A DNA stretch of 64,000 bases from Nocardioides sp. Root190 (GTDB lineage: Bacteria; Actinomycetota; Actinomycetes; Propionibacteriales; Nocardioidaceae). This document shows, piece after piece, positions 52,995 through 61,687 of the stretch. The translations under genes were made by a program, and so were the position numbers. The stretch spans positions 55,761-119,760 of the forward strand of contig NZ_LMIA01000008.1 of the NCBI RefSeq assembly GCF_001428565.1, read 5' to 3'. Under the pieces are notes generated by a model, which had not been told where the DNA came from, searched no databases, and worked only from the letters and a program-made list of their open reading frames with translations. Each line of letters starts with the position of its first letter. Within the stretch, counting starts at the first letter, position 1.

Positions 52995-53959
52995 CCGCCA
53001 CACCTGCCAGTCCGCTCCTCTCCCTGCCCGGCGCCGTGGGAGGCGACGGCATCGACGCCGGTGTCGCCGCGCACTACGGCAGCCTGTTCGGTGAGCAGTA
53101 CGCCCTCGTCTCCGGCGAGGGCTTCGTCGACCTCTCCCACCGTGACGTGCTCCGCGTCGCCGGCCCCGACCGGCTGTCGTGGCTGCACTCGCTGACCACC
53201 CAGTTCTTCGAGGGCCTCGAGCCGGGCCGCTGGATCACCGCGCTCATCCTGAGCCCGCAGGGACACGTCGAGCACGCCTTCACCGGCGTCGACGACGGCG
53301 AGGCGTTCACCGCCCACACCGAGCCCGGCCGCGCCGCCGCGCTGATCGGGTTCCTCGAGCGGATGAAGTTCATGATGCGCGTCGAGATCACCGACGTGAC
53401 CGCCGACCTCGCGGTTGCCTGGCGCCCGACGAGGTACGACCTCGTGCCCCGGGACCAGCTGACGGCGTACGCCGAGGCTGCCGGTCCGGCCGCCGGCCTG
53501 TGGGCGTTCGAGGCGCTGCGGATCGAACGCGGCGAGCCGCGCCTGGGCCTCGACACCGACGACCGCACCATCCCCAACGAGGTCGGCTGGCTGGCCATCG
53601 ACCAGGCGCCGGCCTGGGCGGGCGCCGTCCACATGGACAAGGGGTGCTACCGCGGCCAGGAGACCGTCGCGCGCGTGCACAACCTGGGACGTCCGCCGCG
53701 CCGACTCACCCTGCTGCACCTGGACGGATCCGAGAACAGGCTGCCCGCGCCGGGCACCGAGGTGCTGCCCGACGGCGGTGGCCGCGCCGTCGGCTTCGTC
53801 GGCTCCTCGGCCCGCCACCACGAGCTCGGCCCGATCGCGCTGGCCGTGCTGAAGCGCAACACCGACGTCGCCGCCCCGCTCGTGGTCGACGGGATCCCTG
53901 CCGCCCAGGAGGTCCTCGTGGATCCCGAGGTGGGACTGCACTTCCGCCCCCAGCGCTGA
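52991..53959 (+). CDS. ygfZ: YgfZ/GcvT-like folate-binding protein
   Basis: 322 residues. The YgfZ hallmark KGCYRGQETVARVHNLGRPP with its essential Cys is intact, as are LSHRDVLRVAGPDRLSWLHS and WLAIDQAPAWAGAVHMDKGC. YgfZ uses tetrahydrofolate and assists assembly or repair of iron-sulfur clusters, notably in MiaB-type enzymes. Length is normal. It is last in the nitrobindin-Fur-TagD-YgfZ operon and is followed by an inverted-repeat element. Confidence 0.93.
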   Translation: MTATPASPLLSLPGAVGGDGIDAGVAAHYGSLFGEQYALVSGEGFVDLSHRDVLRVAGPDRLSWLHSLTTQFFEGLEPGRWITALILSPQGHVEHAFTGVDDGEAFTAHTEPGRAAALIGFLERMKFMMRVEITDVTADLAVAWRPTRYDLVPRDQLTAYAEAAGPAAGLWAFEALRIERGEPRLGLDTDDRTIPNEVGWLAIDQAPAWAGAVHMDKGCYRGQETVARVHNLGRPPRRLTLLHLDGSENRLPAPGTEVLPDGGGRAVGFVGSSARHHELGPIALAVLKRNTDVAAPLVVDGIPAAQEVLVDPEVGLHFRPQR

Positions 53960-53970
53960 TCCCGTCCCCC

Positions 53971-54107
53971 GCGAAGTGCGTGGTTTTCTCCCGCGAAGTG
54001 CGCCGGTTTCTCCACCGAGGTGTCCTGACGTTCCCGTCCGCGACGAAACCTCGCGCACCTCGATGGAGAAAACCACGCACTTCGGCGGAGAGAATGGCGC
54101 ACTTCGC
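53971..54107. repeat. Long imperfect inverted-repeat element (REP/MITE-like)
   Basis: Left part 53971-54021 and right part 54055-54107 mirror each other. CGAAGTGCGTGGTTTTCTC (53972-53990) recurs inverted exactly at 54066-54084. GCGAAGTGCGC (53993-54003) recurs inverted at 54097-54107. GGTTTCTCCACCGAGGTG matches CACCTCGATGGAGAAAACC inverted with one gap and one mismatch. RNA of 53993-54084 could form a ~30-bp stem with a ~33-base loop. No transposase or CDS lies inside. It looks like a mobile or dispersed intergenic element. Confidence 0.7.
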
Positions 54108-54133
54108 GCTCGACTGACCGGCCCCGAACGCAG

Positions 54134-54165
54134 CACGGGCGCCCTCCCGGAGGAGGACGCCCGTG
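54134..54165. terminator. Hairpin terminator between ygfZ and cysN
   Basis: CACGGGCG (54134-54141) pairs with CGCCCGTG (54158-54165), with CCTCC/GGAGG extending the stem inside the loop. It sits between two converging operons, 17 bp from the cysN stop. No U-tract is seen. Confidence 0.6.
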
Positions 54166-54181
54166 GCTGGTGGTGACTGCG

Positions 54182-55441
54182 TCAGCCGTTGATCATGCCC
54201 GCGCCGACGGTCACGCCGGTCGCCTCGTCGATCAGGATGAACGAGCCGGTGGTCCGGTTCTTGGAGTACGGGTCCACGAGCAGCGGGACGGTCGTGCGCA
54301 GCGTGACCCGACCGATCTCGTTGACGCCGAGCTCCTTGGTCTCCTGGTCGCGGTGCAGCGTGTTCACGTCCAGGCGGTAGGCGATGTCCTTGACCAGCGC
54401 GCGACCCGTGCGGGTCGTGTGCTTGATCGCCAGCTTCTGCCGGGGCTGCAGCGGCGTGTTGGTCATCCAGCAGACCATCGCGTCGATGTCCTGGCTCGGG
54501 GTCGGCGCGTTGTTGACCCGGGCGATCATGTCGCCGCGGGAGACGTCGACGTCGTCCTCGAGGTGGACCGTCACGCTCATCGGCGGGAAGGCCTCGGTGA
54601 TCTCCTTGTCGAACAGGTCGATCTTCGAGATCTTCGAGGTCATCCCGGACGGGAGGACGACGATCTCGTCACCGGGCTTGAGGATGCCGCCGGCGACCTG
54701 GCCGGCGTACCCGCGGTAGTCGTGGAACTCGTCGGACTTGGGGCGTACGACGAACTGCACCGGGAAGCGGGCATCGATCAGGTCGCGGTCGGAGGCGACG
54801 TGGACGTGCTCGAGGTGGTGCATCAGCGTCGGGCCGGAGTACCACGGCATGTGCTCGGAGCGGTTGACCACGTTGTCGCCCTGGAGCGCCGAGATCGGGA
54901 TGACCTCGAGGTCCGGGACGTTCAGCTTGGTGGCGAACTGCGTGAACTCGCGGTGGATCTTGTCGAAGACCTCCTGGTCGAAGTCGACCAGGTCCATCTT
55001 GTTGACGGCGAGGACGAGGTGCGGGACCCGGAGCAGGGACAGGATCACCGCGTGGCGGCGCGACTGCTCGGTGAGGCCCTGGCGGGCGTCGACCAGGACC
55101 AGGCCGAGGTCGGCGGTCGAGGCGCCGGTGACCATGTTGCGGGTGTACTGCACGTGGCCCGGGGTGTCGGCGATGATGAACTTGCGGCTCGGGGTCGCGA
55201 AGTACCGGTACGCCACGTCGATCGTGATGCCCTGCTCGCGCTCGGAGCGCAGACCGTCGGTCAGCAGGGCCAGGTCGGTGTAGTCGTAGCCCTTCGAGAC
55301 GCTGGTGGCCTCGACGGCCTCGAGCTGGTCCTCGAAGATCGCCTTCGAGTCGAGCAGCAGGCGACCGATGAGGGTCGACTTGCCGTCGTCGACGGAGCCG
55401 GCGGTGGCGAAGCGGAGCAGATCCATGTCAGTGGTGGCCAT
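54182..55441 (-). CDS. cysN: Sulfate adenylyltransferase subunit 1 (GTPase) CysN
   Basis: 419 residues. CysN hydrolyses GTP to drive APS formation by CysD. The GTPase motifs are G1 AGSVDDGKSTLIGRLLLD, switch I EREQGITIDVAYRYF, G3 ADTPGHVQYTRNMVTG and G4 VNKMDLVD, followed by two EF-Tu-like beta-barrels (GDEIVVLPSGMTSKISKI, VDVSRGDMIARV). Unlike many actinobacterial CysN proteins it ends after the barrels with no fused APS kinase; that activity is encoded separately at 59.8-61.6 kb. ATG overlaps the cysD stop (ATGA). Confidence 0.96.
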   Translation of the reverse strand: MATTDMDLLRFATAGSVDDGKSTLIGRLLLDSKAIFEDQLEAVEATSVSKGYDYTDLALLTDGLRSEREQGITIDVAYRYFATPSRKFIIADTPGHVQYTRNMVTGASTADLGLVLVDARQGLTEQSRRHAVILSLLRVPHLVLAVNKMDLVDFDQEVFDKIHREFTQFATKLNVPDLEVIPISALQGDNVVNRSEHMPWYSGPTLMHHLEHVHVASDRDLIDARFPVQFVVRPKSDEFHDYRGYAGQVAGGILKPGDEIVVLPSGMTSKISKIDLFDKEITEAFPPMSVTVHLEDDVDVSRGDMIARVNNAPTPSQDIDAMVCWMTNTPLQPRQKLAIKHTTRTGRALVKDIAYRLDVNTLHRDQETKELGVNEIGRVTLRTTVPLLVDPYSKNRTTGSFILIDEATGVTVGAGMING

Positions 55442-56355
55442 CAGAAGTAGCCCTCCTTCTTGCGGTCCTCCATGGCAGCCTCGGAGAACCTGTCGTCACC
55501 GCGGGTGGCGCCGCGCTCGGTCTTGCGGGCGACGGCCACCTCGTCGATGATCTCGTCGATCGTGGACGCGGTGCTCTCCACGCAGCCGGTGAGGGTGATG
55601 TCACCGCAGGTGCGGAAGCGGACGGTCCGTTCGGACACGACCTCCCCGTCGCGCAGCGGGTTGAGCGGGGTCTCGCTCATCAGCATCCCGTCGCGCTCGA
55701 AGACGCGTCGCTGGTGGCTGAAGTAGATGTCGGGGATCTCGATGCCCTCGCGGCCGATGTAGTCCCAGACGTCCAGCTCGGTCCAGTTCGAGATCGGGAA
55801 GATCCGCATGTGCTCGCCCTCGTGCAGGCGGCCGTTGTAGAGGCTCCAGAGCTCGGGGCGCTGGTTCTTGGGGTCCCACTGGCCGAACTCGTCACGGTGG
55901 GAGTAGACGCGCTCCTTGGCTCGGGCCTTCTCCTCGTCGCGGCGACCGCCACCGAAGGCGGCGGTGAAGCCGTTCTCCTCGATCGCGTTGAGCAGCGTCG
56001 GGATCTGCAGGCGGTTGCGGCTGATCTTCGCGGCGTCCGGGATGATCCCGTTCTTGATCGCGTCGTCGATGCTCGCGACCACGAGGTTGACACCGAGGCG
56101 GGCGACCCAGCGGTCGCGCGTCTCCATGACCTCGGGGAAGTCGAGGCCGGTGTCGACCTGCAGGATCGAGAACGGGATCTTCGCGGGGTAGAACGCCTTC
56201 TCCGCCAGGCGGAGCATGACGATGGAGTCCTTGCCGCCCGAGAACATCAGGACCGGCTTCTCGAACTCGGCCGCGACCTCGCGGAAAATGTGGATGGACT
56301 CCGCCTCCAGCTGGTCCAGCTGGCTCAGGCGGTAGTCGCTCTGGGTCTGTGTCAC
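55441..56355 (-). CDS. cysD: Sulfate adenylyltransferase subunit 2 CysD
   Basis: 304 residues. CysD transfers AMP from ATP to sulfate. The ATP-PPase P-loop is VLMFSGGKDSIVMLRLAEKA; VDTGLDFPEVMETRD, FGGGRRDEEKARAKER, FPISNWTELDVWDYI and RTCGDITLTGCVES are family blocks. GTG 56355 gives a normal N-terminus; a further upstream start adds ten unrelated residues. It is first in a two-gene operon with cysN and divergent from the DUF4143 gene. No Cys leader peptide of the kind found before the sulfurtransferase is evident. Confidence 0.96.
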   Translation of the reverse strand: MTQTQSDYRLSQLDQLEAESIHIFREVAAEFEKPVLMFSGGKDSIVMLRLAEKAFYPAKIPFSILQVDTGLDFPEVMETRDRWVARLGVNLVVASIDDAIKNGIIPDAAKISRNRLQIPTLLNAIEENGFTAAFGGGRRDEEKARAKERVYSHRDEFGQWDPKNQRPELWSLYNGRLHEGEHMRIFPISNWTELDVWDYIGREGIEIPDIYFSHQRRVFERDGMLMSETPLNPLRDGEVVSERTVRFRTCGDITLTGCVESTASTIDEIIDEVAVARKTERGATRGDDRFSEAAMEDRKKEGYF

Positions 56356-56432
56356 CCGGGCATCGTGCCATGCCGCGCCTTGCACCGGGACATTCCAGCG
56401 AGCCCTACAGACAAATCGACGAGTTCGTCGCC

Positions 56433-56438
56433 TAGAGT
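56433..56438 (+). promoter_or_regulatory. -10 box (TAGAGT) for the DUF4143 gene
   Basis: TAGAGT ends 6 bases before ATG 56445 with no ribosome-binding site between. The palindrome CGACGA-GT-TCGTCG (56417-56430) lies just upstream and could be an operator. Confidence 0.4.
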
Positions 56439-56444
56439 GGCCGG

Positions 56445-57224
56445 ATGCCCCTCGACCTGATCACCCGGCTCGGGTCGCGGGCTATGGTGCCCGGCGACGA
56501 GCGGACCGGTCGGGAGATCGCCGACTACGTCGAGCTGATGGTGCGCCCGGGCGTCCCACAGGAGCTGGACGACCTGCTCGGCGGCCGCTCCCGGTCGTTC
56601 GGCCGGCTGGACCCGGTGCGGGTCCGGGCGCTGGCGAGGGCACTTGCCGATCCCCCCGGTGCCGAGTTCAACCGGGTCCGGCTGGGCGCAGCGGCCGGCG
56701 TCCCCCCGACCACCCTGCCGCCGTACGTCGACCTGCTGGTCCAGCTGGGCGTCGTGGCCCTCGTGCCGGGGTGTCGTTCCCCGGTGGCGAGGCGAGCGAT
56801 CGGGAGGCCCCGGGTCGTCTTCACCGACGTCGCCGTGGCGCGCCACCTCGCGGGCTGCCCCGCGCCGGACCTGGTCGCGTTCAGCGGTCGTCGACTGCTG
56901 TCGCCGCTGTTGCGCAACCTCGTCGCGGCCGAGCTGCTCCGCCAGCAGGCGGAAAGTGCCGCGGGCTACCGGATCAGCCACCTGCGCGAGCGCAACGGGC
57001 TCGCCGTCGACCTGGTCGTCGAGCTCCCGGACGACACGTTGTACGGCATCGAGGTCCGCACCGCGGCCAGCCTGCGACCGCACCAGTTCGACGGCCTGCG
57101 CGCGCTCCGGACTCGGGCGGGCGGCCGCTTCCGGGGCGGGATCGTGCTCAACACGGCCGCGACGGGTCACGTCTACGGGCCTCGTCTGTGGAGCCTGCCC
57201 ATCGCGACGCTGTGGGAGGGATGA
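56445..57224 (+). CDS. Stand-alone DUF4143-like protein lacking an AAA+ domain
   Basis: 259 residues resembling only the C-terminal half of the DUF4143 ATPases. FNRVRLGAAAGVPPTTLPPY and VDLLVQLGVVALVPG form the winged-helix part; RVVFTDVAVARHLAG, SPLLRNLVAAELLRQQAE, SHLRERNGLAVDLVVELPDD and LYGIEVRTAASLRPHQFDGL form the PD-(D/E)XK-like part, in which the usual final Lys is an Arg (EVRT), so nuclease activity is doubtful. No Walker motifs occur. Function unknown; it may be a decayed or repurposed relic. Leaderless start predicted. Confidence 0.65.
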   Translation: MPLDLITRLGSRAMVPGDERTGREIADYVELMVRPGVPQELDDLLGGRSRSFGRLDPVRVRALARALADPPGAEFNRVRLGAAAGVPPTTLPPYVDLLVQLGVVALVPGCRSPVARRAIGRPRVVFTDVAVARHLAGCPAPDLVAFSGRRLLSPLLRNLVAAELLRQQAESAAGYRISHLRERNGLAVDLVVELPDDTLYGIEVRTAASLRPHQFDGLRALRTRAGGRFRGGIVLNTAATGHVYGPRLWSLPIATLWEG

Positions 57225-57285
57225 ACTTGTCGCGTACATCCAGTGGACCCGGCCGAAGATCAGGACGTCGGACCGGATCCGGCCG

Positions 57286-57291
57286 TAGGGT
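57286..57291 (+). promoter_or_regulatory. -10 box (TAGGGT) for ugd
   Basis: TAGGGT ends 6 bases before GTG 57298, consistent with a leaderless ugd mRNA. Confidence 0.4.
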
Positions 57292-57297
57292 CACACC

Positions 57298-58464
57298 GTG
57301 AAGATCGCTGTGGTGGGAACCGGCTACGTCGGACTGTCGAACGCTGTCATCCTCGCCCAGAACAACGAGGTCTGGGCGCTCGACGTGGACGCCGACCGCG
57401 TCGATGCGATCAACCGGCGCGAGTCGCCGATCATCGATGTCGAGCTCGAGGACTACCTCTCCTCGCGCCCCCTCAACCTGACGGCCACCCTGGAGAAGGA
57501 GAAGGCCTACGCCGACGCGTCCTTCGTGGTGGTCGCGACCCCGACCGACTACGACCCGGTCAGCAACTACTTCGACACCTCCTCGGTGGAGCTCGTCACG
57601 GCCGAGGCCCTCGCGCACAACCCGTCGACCACGGTGGTGATCAAGTCGACGGTGCCGGTCGGGTTCACCGCCAAGCTGCGTGAGCGCCACCTCGGCTCCT
57701 CGATCATCTTCAGTCCCGAGTTCCTCCGGGAGGGCCGGGCCCTGCACGACAACCTGCACCCGTCGCGGATCATCGTCGGGTCCGACACCGCCGCCGGCCG
57801 CCAGTTCGCCGATCTCCTCCGCGAGGGTGCCCTCGCCACCGACATCCCGATCCGCTTCACCGGCGCCACGGAGGCCGAGGCGATCAAGCTGTTCGCCAAC
57901 ACCTACCTCGCGCTACGCGTCGCGTACTTCAACGAGCTCGACACCTACGCTGCCATGCACGACCTGTCGGCGCCGGAGATCATCGAGGGCGTCGGGCTCG
58001 ACCCGCGGATCGGTACGCACTACAACAACCCGTCCTTCGGGTACGGCGGCTACTGCCTGCCCAAGGACACCAAGCAGCTGCAGGCCAACTACCGCCACGT
58101 CCCGCAGAACCTGATCAGCGCCATCGTCGATGCCAACACGACCCGCAAGGACTTCATCGCGGCCGACATCCTCTACCGCCGCCCGCGCGTGGTCGGCGTC
58201 TACCGGCTCACGATGAAGTCGGGCTCCGACAACTTCAGGATGTCCTCGATCCAGGGCGTGATGAAGCGGATCAAGGCCAAGGGCGTCCCGGTCATCGTCT
58301 ACGAGCCGGAGCTGGAGGAGGACACCTTCTTCAACTCCGAGGTGGTGCGCGACCTGGACGAGTTCAAGAAGCGCGCCGACGTGATCATCGCGAACCGCCA
58401 CACCGACGTCCTCGACGACGTGGCCGGCAAGGTCTACACCCGCGACATCTACGGTCGGGACTGA
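57298..58464 (+). CDS. ugd: UDP-glucose 6-dehydrogenase family enzyme
   Basis: 388 residues, the size of enterobacterial Ugd. NAD site [53 protein letters not shown], the central [20 protein letters not shown] and the catalytic Cys in [18 protein letters not shown] are all present. It oxidises UDP-glucose to UDP-glucuronate, which the UXS enzyme at 18 kb could turn into UDP-xylose, though other nucleotide sugars are possible. Located apart from the main polysaccharide locus. GTG start, predicted leaderless. Confidence 0.93.
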   Translation: MKIAVVGTGYVGLSNAVILAQNNEVWALDVDADRVDAINRRESPIIDVELEDYLSSRPLNLTATLEKEKAYADASFVVVATPTDYDPVSNYFDTSSVELVTAEALAHNPSTTVVIKSTVPVGFTAKLRERHLGSSIIFSPEFLREGRALHDNLHPSRIIVGSDTAAGRQFADLLREGALATDIPIRFTGATEAEAIKLFANTYLALRVAYFNELDTYAAMHDLSAPEIIEGVGLDPRIGTHYNNPSFGYGGYCLPKDTKQLQANYRHVPQNLISAIVDANTTRKDFIAADILYRRPRVVGVYRLTMKSGSDNFRMSSIQGVMKRIKAKGVPVIVYEPELEEDTFFNSEVVRDLDEFKKRADVIIANRHTDVLDDVAGKVYTRDIYGRD

Positions 58465-58596
58465 TGCCCGGAGCGGCGGGACGACGTCCCGTCGCCGGGC
58501 CGCCGACCTGATCCGTTCGGACCAGCTCGATCCGACCGATGTGTGGTCTCGGCCACTGTGGGTACCTGTCTAGCGTTGGAGACAGGAGGTCGTGAC

Positions 58597-58725
58597 ATGG
58601 AGACATTGCTCGGACTTGGTGTGCTCTGGACTGCAGCAGCCGCACTGGTCACCTGGGGTCTTGCTGGTGCAGCAGCCCACGACGAGCCGTTCCGGCTCGA
58701 CACCGACCGCTTGCTGAGTCGCTAG
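58597..58725 (+). CDS. Small single-span membrane protein (42 aa)
   Basis: METLLGLGVLWTAAAALVTW begins a 42-residue protein with one membrane helix (residues 4-27) and a polar tail DEPFRLDTDRLLSR. The perfect ACAGGAGGT ribosome-binding site 6 bases before ATG 58597 and a TAGCGT -10 box at 58571-58576 support real expression. An in-frame upstream ATG at 58543 would run through the promoter and is rejected. No family is recognised. It stands alone between ugd and the convergent TauE gene. Confidence 0.65.
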   Translation: METLLGLGVLWTAAAALVTWGLAGAAAHDEPFRLDTDRLLSR

Positions 58726-58745
58726 ACCGACCGCTCGCCGAGGCG

Positions 58746-59765
58746 TCAGCGCTCGTCCGTCGTACCCTGCCGGTCCTGCTGGCCGGCAGCGGCGCCGAGC
58801 CGTTCGATCTCGCTGACCGTCGGGGCGCCGAACATCGGCAGCCCCTGCTGGCGGCGCAGCACGCCCCACACCAGAGGGACGAGCAGCAGCATCACGAGGC
58901 CGACCACCGCGACGAGGATCGCCTCGAGCGTCTCGTGGCCCTCGCCGAACGGGTGGATGCCCGCCTTGAAGAGCAGCGCGACCCCCGACATCGTCAGCAC
59001 GATGACGATGCCGCGGCGGATGAACGACTGCGGGACGCGGGGCGCGAGCCTCGCGCCGAGCAGGGTCCCGGGGACCGAGCCGATCACCAGCGGGATGAGC
59101 AGCTCCCAGTCGAGACCGTGGATCGCGATGTTGGCCAGCGCGGCGCTCAGCACCAGCGGGACGGCCTGCACGAGGTCGGTGCCGACCAGGCGCACGGCCG
59201 AGAGCCCGGGGTAGAGCATCAGCAGCGCGATCATGATCACCGAGCCGGACCCGACACTGGTGATGCCGACCAGGAGGCCGCCGAGCATGCCGACCAGGAA
59301 GGTCGGCACCGGCCTGATGCGCGGGTTGTCGTCGGGCAGCACTCCTCCGCTGCGGACCAGACGCAGGTTGATGTAGAGCCGCAGTGCGTACGTCGACGCG
59401 GCGAACAGCAGCGCGATGCCGATGCAGAGCTTGAGGGTCTTCTCCAGCTCGGCCGGGTCGTCGGTGAACCAGTTGACCAGCCAGGGACCGACGAACGCCA
59501 TCGGGACCGACCCGGCGATCAGCCAGGCAGCCAGGCGCAGGTTCGGACTGCCCTCGCGGGCGTGGGTGATCGCTCCGCCGGTCTTGTAGATCGCGGCCGC
59601 GGTCAGGTCCGCGGTGACGATCGCGGAGGTGTGGCCGACGCCGAGGAAGATGAGTGCCGGCGTCATCAGGGCGCCACCGCCCATGCCGGTCAGGCCGACC
59701 ACGATGCCGACCAGGAAGCCGGCGGCGACGATCGAGAGCGCCGTGAGGGTGATCCACTCGGTCAT
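58746..59765 (-). CDS. TauE/SafE-family sulfite/anion exporter-like permease
   Basis: 339 residues, eight or nine hydrophobic helices. The duplicated TauE/SafE motif appears as VGIVVGLTGMGGGALMTPAL and LLVGITSVGSGSVIMIALLM; YPGLSAVRLVGTDLVQAVPL and IGSVPGTLLGARLAPRVP also fit. The family exports sulfite, sulfonates or organosulfur anions. Its ATG overlaps the stop of the APS kinase fusion gene (ATGA), so the two are translationally coupled, which points to a sulfur anion as substrate. About 30 polar residues form the cytoplasmic C-terminus. Confidence 0.88.
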   Translation of the reverse strand: MTEWITLTALSIVAAGFLVGIVVGLTGMGGGALMTPALIFLGVGHTSAIVTADLTAAAIYKTGGAITHAREGSPNLRLAAWLIAGSVPMAFVGPWLVNWFTDDPAELEKTLKLCIGIALLFAASTYALRLYINLRLVRSGGVLPDDNPRIRPVPTFLVGMLGGLLVGITSVGSGSVIMIALLMLYPGLSAVRLVGTDLVQAVPLVLSAALANIAIHGLDWELLIPLVIGSVPGTLLGARLAPRVPQSFIRRGIVIVLTMSGVALLFKAGIHPFGEGHETLEAILVAVVGLVMLLLVPLVWGVLRRQQGLPMFGAPTVSEIERLGAAAGQQDRQGTTDER

Positions 59766-61642
59766 GAGGTGCCTGTCTCGGAAGGGCTGAGGCGGGGGAG
59801 AACCGCCTGGAGCAGCGAATCGATCTGGTCTGCCGAGACGTCGGCGGCCGCGCGGCCGCGTCGATAGGGGTCGCGGATGTCGTGCGCGTCGATCGCGCCC
59901 GCGCGACGGTGGCCGGCGGCGGTCACCAGGGCCGCGCCGGTGAGGGCTGTGTCCACCCGGTCGATGGAGTCGGCGAACTGGCCGAGCGTGAACGCCTTGC
60001 GGAACGCGCCCGGGACGTCCTCGAGCACGAACGCCCGGTGCGAGGACTCCGCGGTCAGGACGAGGTCGGCCTCGTTGATCAGGTCGCGGGTCAGCCGCCG
60101 GCTGGCGAAGCCGCCGAGGAGGTCCTCGCCCACGCCGCGGTCGGCGAGGACGGCGGCCATCGTCGGGTCGACCTTGTGGGAGCGGAAGCCATGGGTGCCC
60201 GCACTGGAGAACAGCACGTCCTCGCGCCCGGCGAGCAGGGACCGGGCCCGCAGCTCCATGTAGGGGGAGCGGCAGATGTTGGCCGTGCAGATGAACAGCA
60301 CCCGCACGGGCTCGCCGGAGGCGGCAGAGCTGCGCGCGCCGATCAGGCGGGAGGACACGCGGTCCGAGGTCGAGGCGGTGGGCTCGGCGACCGGCTCGGC
60401 GACGACCGCCGGCGAGCGCAGCTCGACGGGCGGCTCCGGGATCGCGAGGTCGAGCAGGCCCGAGTCGGCGAGCGCGGAGATCACCTCGTCCAGCGCTGCC
60501 TCGATGGTGCGACCGGTGGTGTCCACGCGGACGTCGGCGTCCGCGGGCTCCTCGTAGGGCGAGGAGATGCCGGTGAACTCGGGGATCTCGCCGCGGCGGG
60601 CCTTCGCGTAGAGCCCCTTGCGGTCGCGTCGCTCGCACTCCTCGAGGGGGGTGGAGACGTGGACGAGGAAGAAGCGGCCGCGGGCCTGGTCGACCATCGC
60701 CCGCACCTGCTGACGCGTCTCGTCGAAGGGAGCGATCGGGCTGCAGATCGCGATGCCGCCGTGGCGGGCGATCTCGGCCGCCACCCAGCCGATGCGGCGG
60801 ATGTTGGTCTCGCGGTCCGCCTTGGAGAAGCTCAGGCCTGCCGACAGGTTGCGGCGTACGACGTCGCCGTCGAGGCTGGTGATCGTGCGGGTGCCCTGCT
60901 CCAGCACGCGATCCATCAACGCGCGGGCCAGCGTCGACTTGCCGCTGCCCGAGAGGCCGGTGAAGAACAGGACCAGGCCCTGCTCGTCGGGGGACGGGTG
61001 CTCGCGGCGGGCGATGTCACCCAGCTCGGCCAGCGGGCTGCCGCCGGGCTCGAGCTCGACGATCGAGTCGGCGCCGGCGTACCACGCCAGCACGGACTTG
61101 CGCAGGGTCGCGTCGGCCTTGGTGCCGTGGTCGGTCAGCGGGATCGCGACCACCTCGGCGTCCAGGAGGTCGGCGACACGGACGGTGGCGCGGAGCAGGC
61201 CGACCGGGCTCACGGCGGGGCTGCCGACACCGACGAGGGCGGCGAGCAGCACGGGGCCGAGCTCGCGCAGCTGGGACAGCTGGGTGTCGGTGACCAGGTC
61301 GGTGACCGGGACGACGGTGCGCCCGGCGTACAGCTCGCGCGCCCGCTCGGGGGGCAGGTGGAGCTCGCGGAAGGCGCCGAACTGCGCGTGGGTGAGGGGC
61401 TCGACGCTCAACCCGCGCAGGGTCCGTGCGACCCGGGCCAGGGGGAGGCCCTCGGGGTCGACGAGCTCGACCTCGTGACCCTCCTCGAGGTGGGACTCCA
61501 GGGCCTCGGGCAGCGCCAGCGTGATCGGGCTGCCGGGCTCGTTGAACCCGACGATCGGTCCCGCGGCGCCGGAGGTCAGCAGCTCGAGGTCGTCGAGCTC
61601 CAGCGGGGTGGGGCAGTGCTGGGGCACGGACGGACTCGACAC
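59762..61642 (-). CDS. Fusion: ATP-sulfurylase-like region + APS kinase + low-molecular-weight tyrosine phosphatase
   Basis: 626 residues. Residues ~1-205 resemble an ATP sulfurylase N-terminal region (LDDLELLTSGAAGPIVGFNE, LVDPEGLPLARVARTLRGLS) but lack QxRNPxHxxH-type catalytic motifs. Residues ~220-395 are a complete APS kinase: P-loop FTGLSGSGKSTLARALMDRV, LDGDVVRRNLSAGLSFSKAD, GIAICSPIAPF, KGLYAKARRGEIPEFTGI. A ~45-residue linker leads to an LMW-PTP domain (~448-615) with the P-loop FICTANICRSPYMELRARSL (CX5R) and the acid loop DIRDPYRRG. GTG 61642 is 7 bases after TACGAT (leaderless). It would make PAPS and dephosphorylate an unknown phosphotyrosine. Confidence 0.88.
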   Translation of the reverse strand: MSSPSVPQHCPTPLELDDLELLTSGAAGPIVGFNEPGSPITLALPEALESHLEEGHEVELVDPEGLPLARVARTLRGLSVEPLTHAQFGAFRELHLPPERARELYAGRTVVPVTDLVTDTQLSQLRELGPVLLAALVGVGSPAVSPVGLLRATVRVADLLDAEVVAIPLTDHGTKADATLRKSVLAWYAGADSIVELEPGGSPLAELGDIARREHPSPDEQGLVLFFTGLSGSGKSTLARALMDRVLEQGTRTITSLDGDVVRRNLSAGLSFSKADRETNIRRIGWVAAEIARHGGIAICSPIAPFDETRQQVRAMVDQARGRFFLVHVSTPLEECERRDRKGLYAKARRGEIPEFTGISSPYEEPADADVRVDTTGRTIEAALDEVISALADSGLLDLAIPEPPVELRSPAVVAEPVAEPTASTSDRVSSRLIGARSSAASGEPVRVLFICTANICRSPYMELRARSLLAGREDVLFSSAGTHGFRSHKVDPTMAAVLADRGVGEDLLGGFASRRLTRDLINEADLVLTAESSHRAFVLEDVPGAFRKAFTLGQFADSIDRVDTALTGAALVTAAGHRRAGAIDAHDIRDPYRRGRAAADVSADQIDSLLQAVLPRLSPSETGTS

Positions 61643-61649
61643 GGTGGCG

Positions 61650-61655
61650 ATCGTA
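61650..61655 (-). promoter_or_regulatory. -10 box (TACGAT) for the APS kinase fusion gene
   Basis: TACGAT on the minus strand ends 7 bases before GTG 61642, which decides that start over the in-frame codon at 61714. Confidence 0.45.
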
Positions 61656-61687
61656 CAGAGTCGAGTGAGTTGATCCCATTTGAAGAC

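Noticed and set aside
56353..56395. Short minus-strand peptide (MSRCKARHGTMPG) overlapping the cysD start, possible Cys leader
   Set aside because: One Cys only, no RRxVD-type motif, no -10 box at suitable distance; probably chance.
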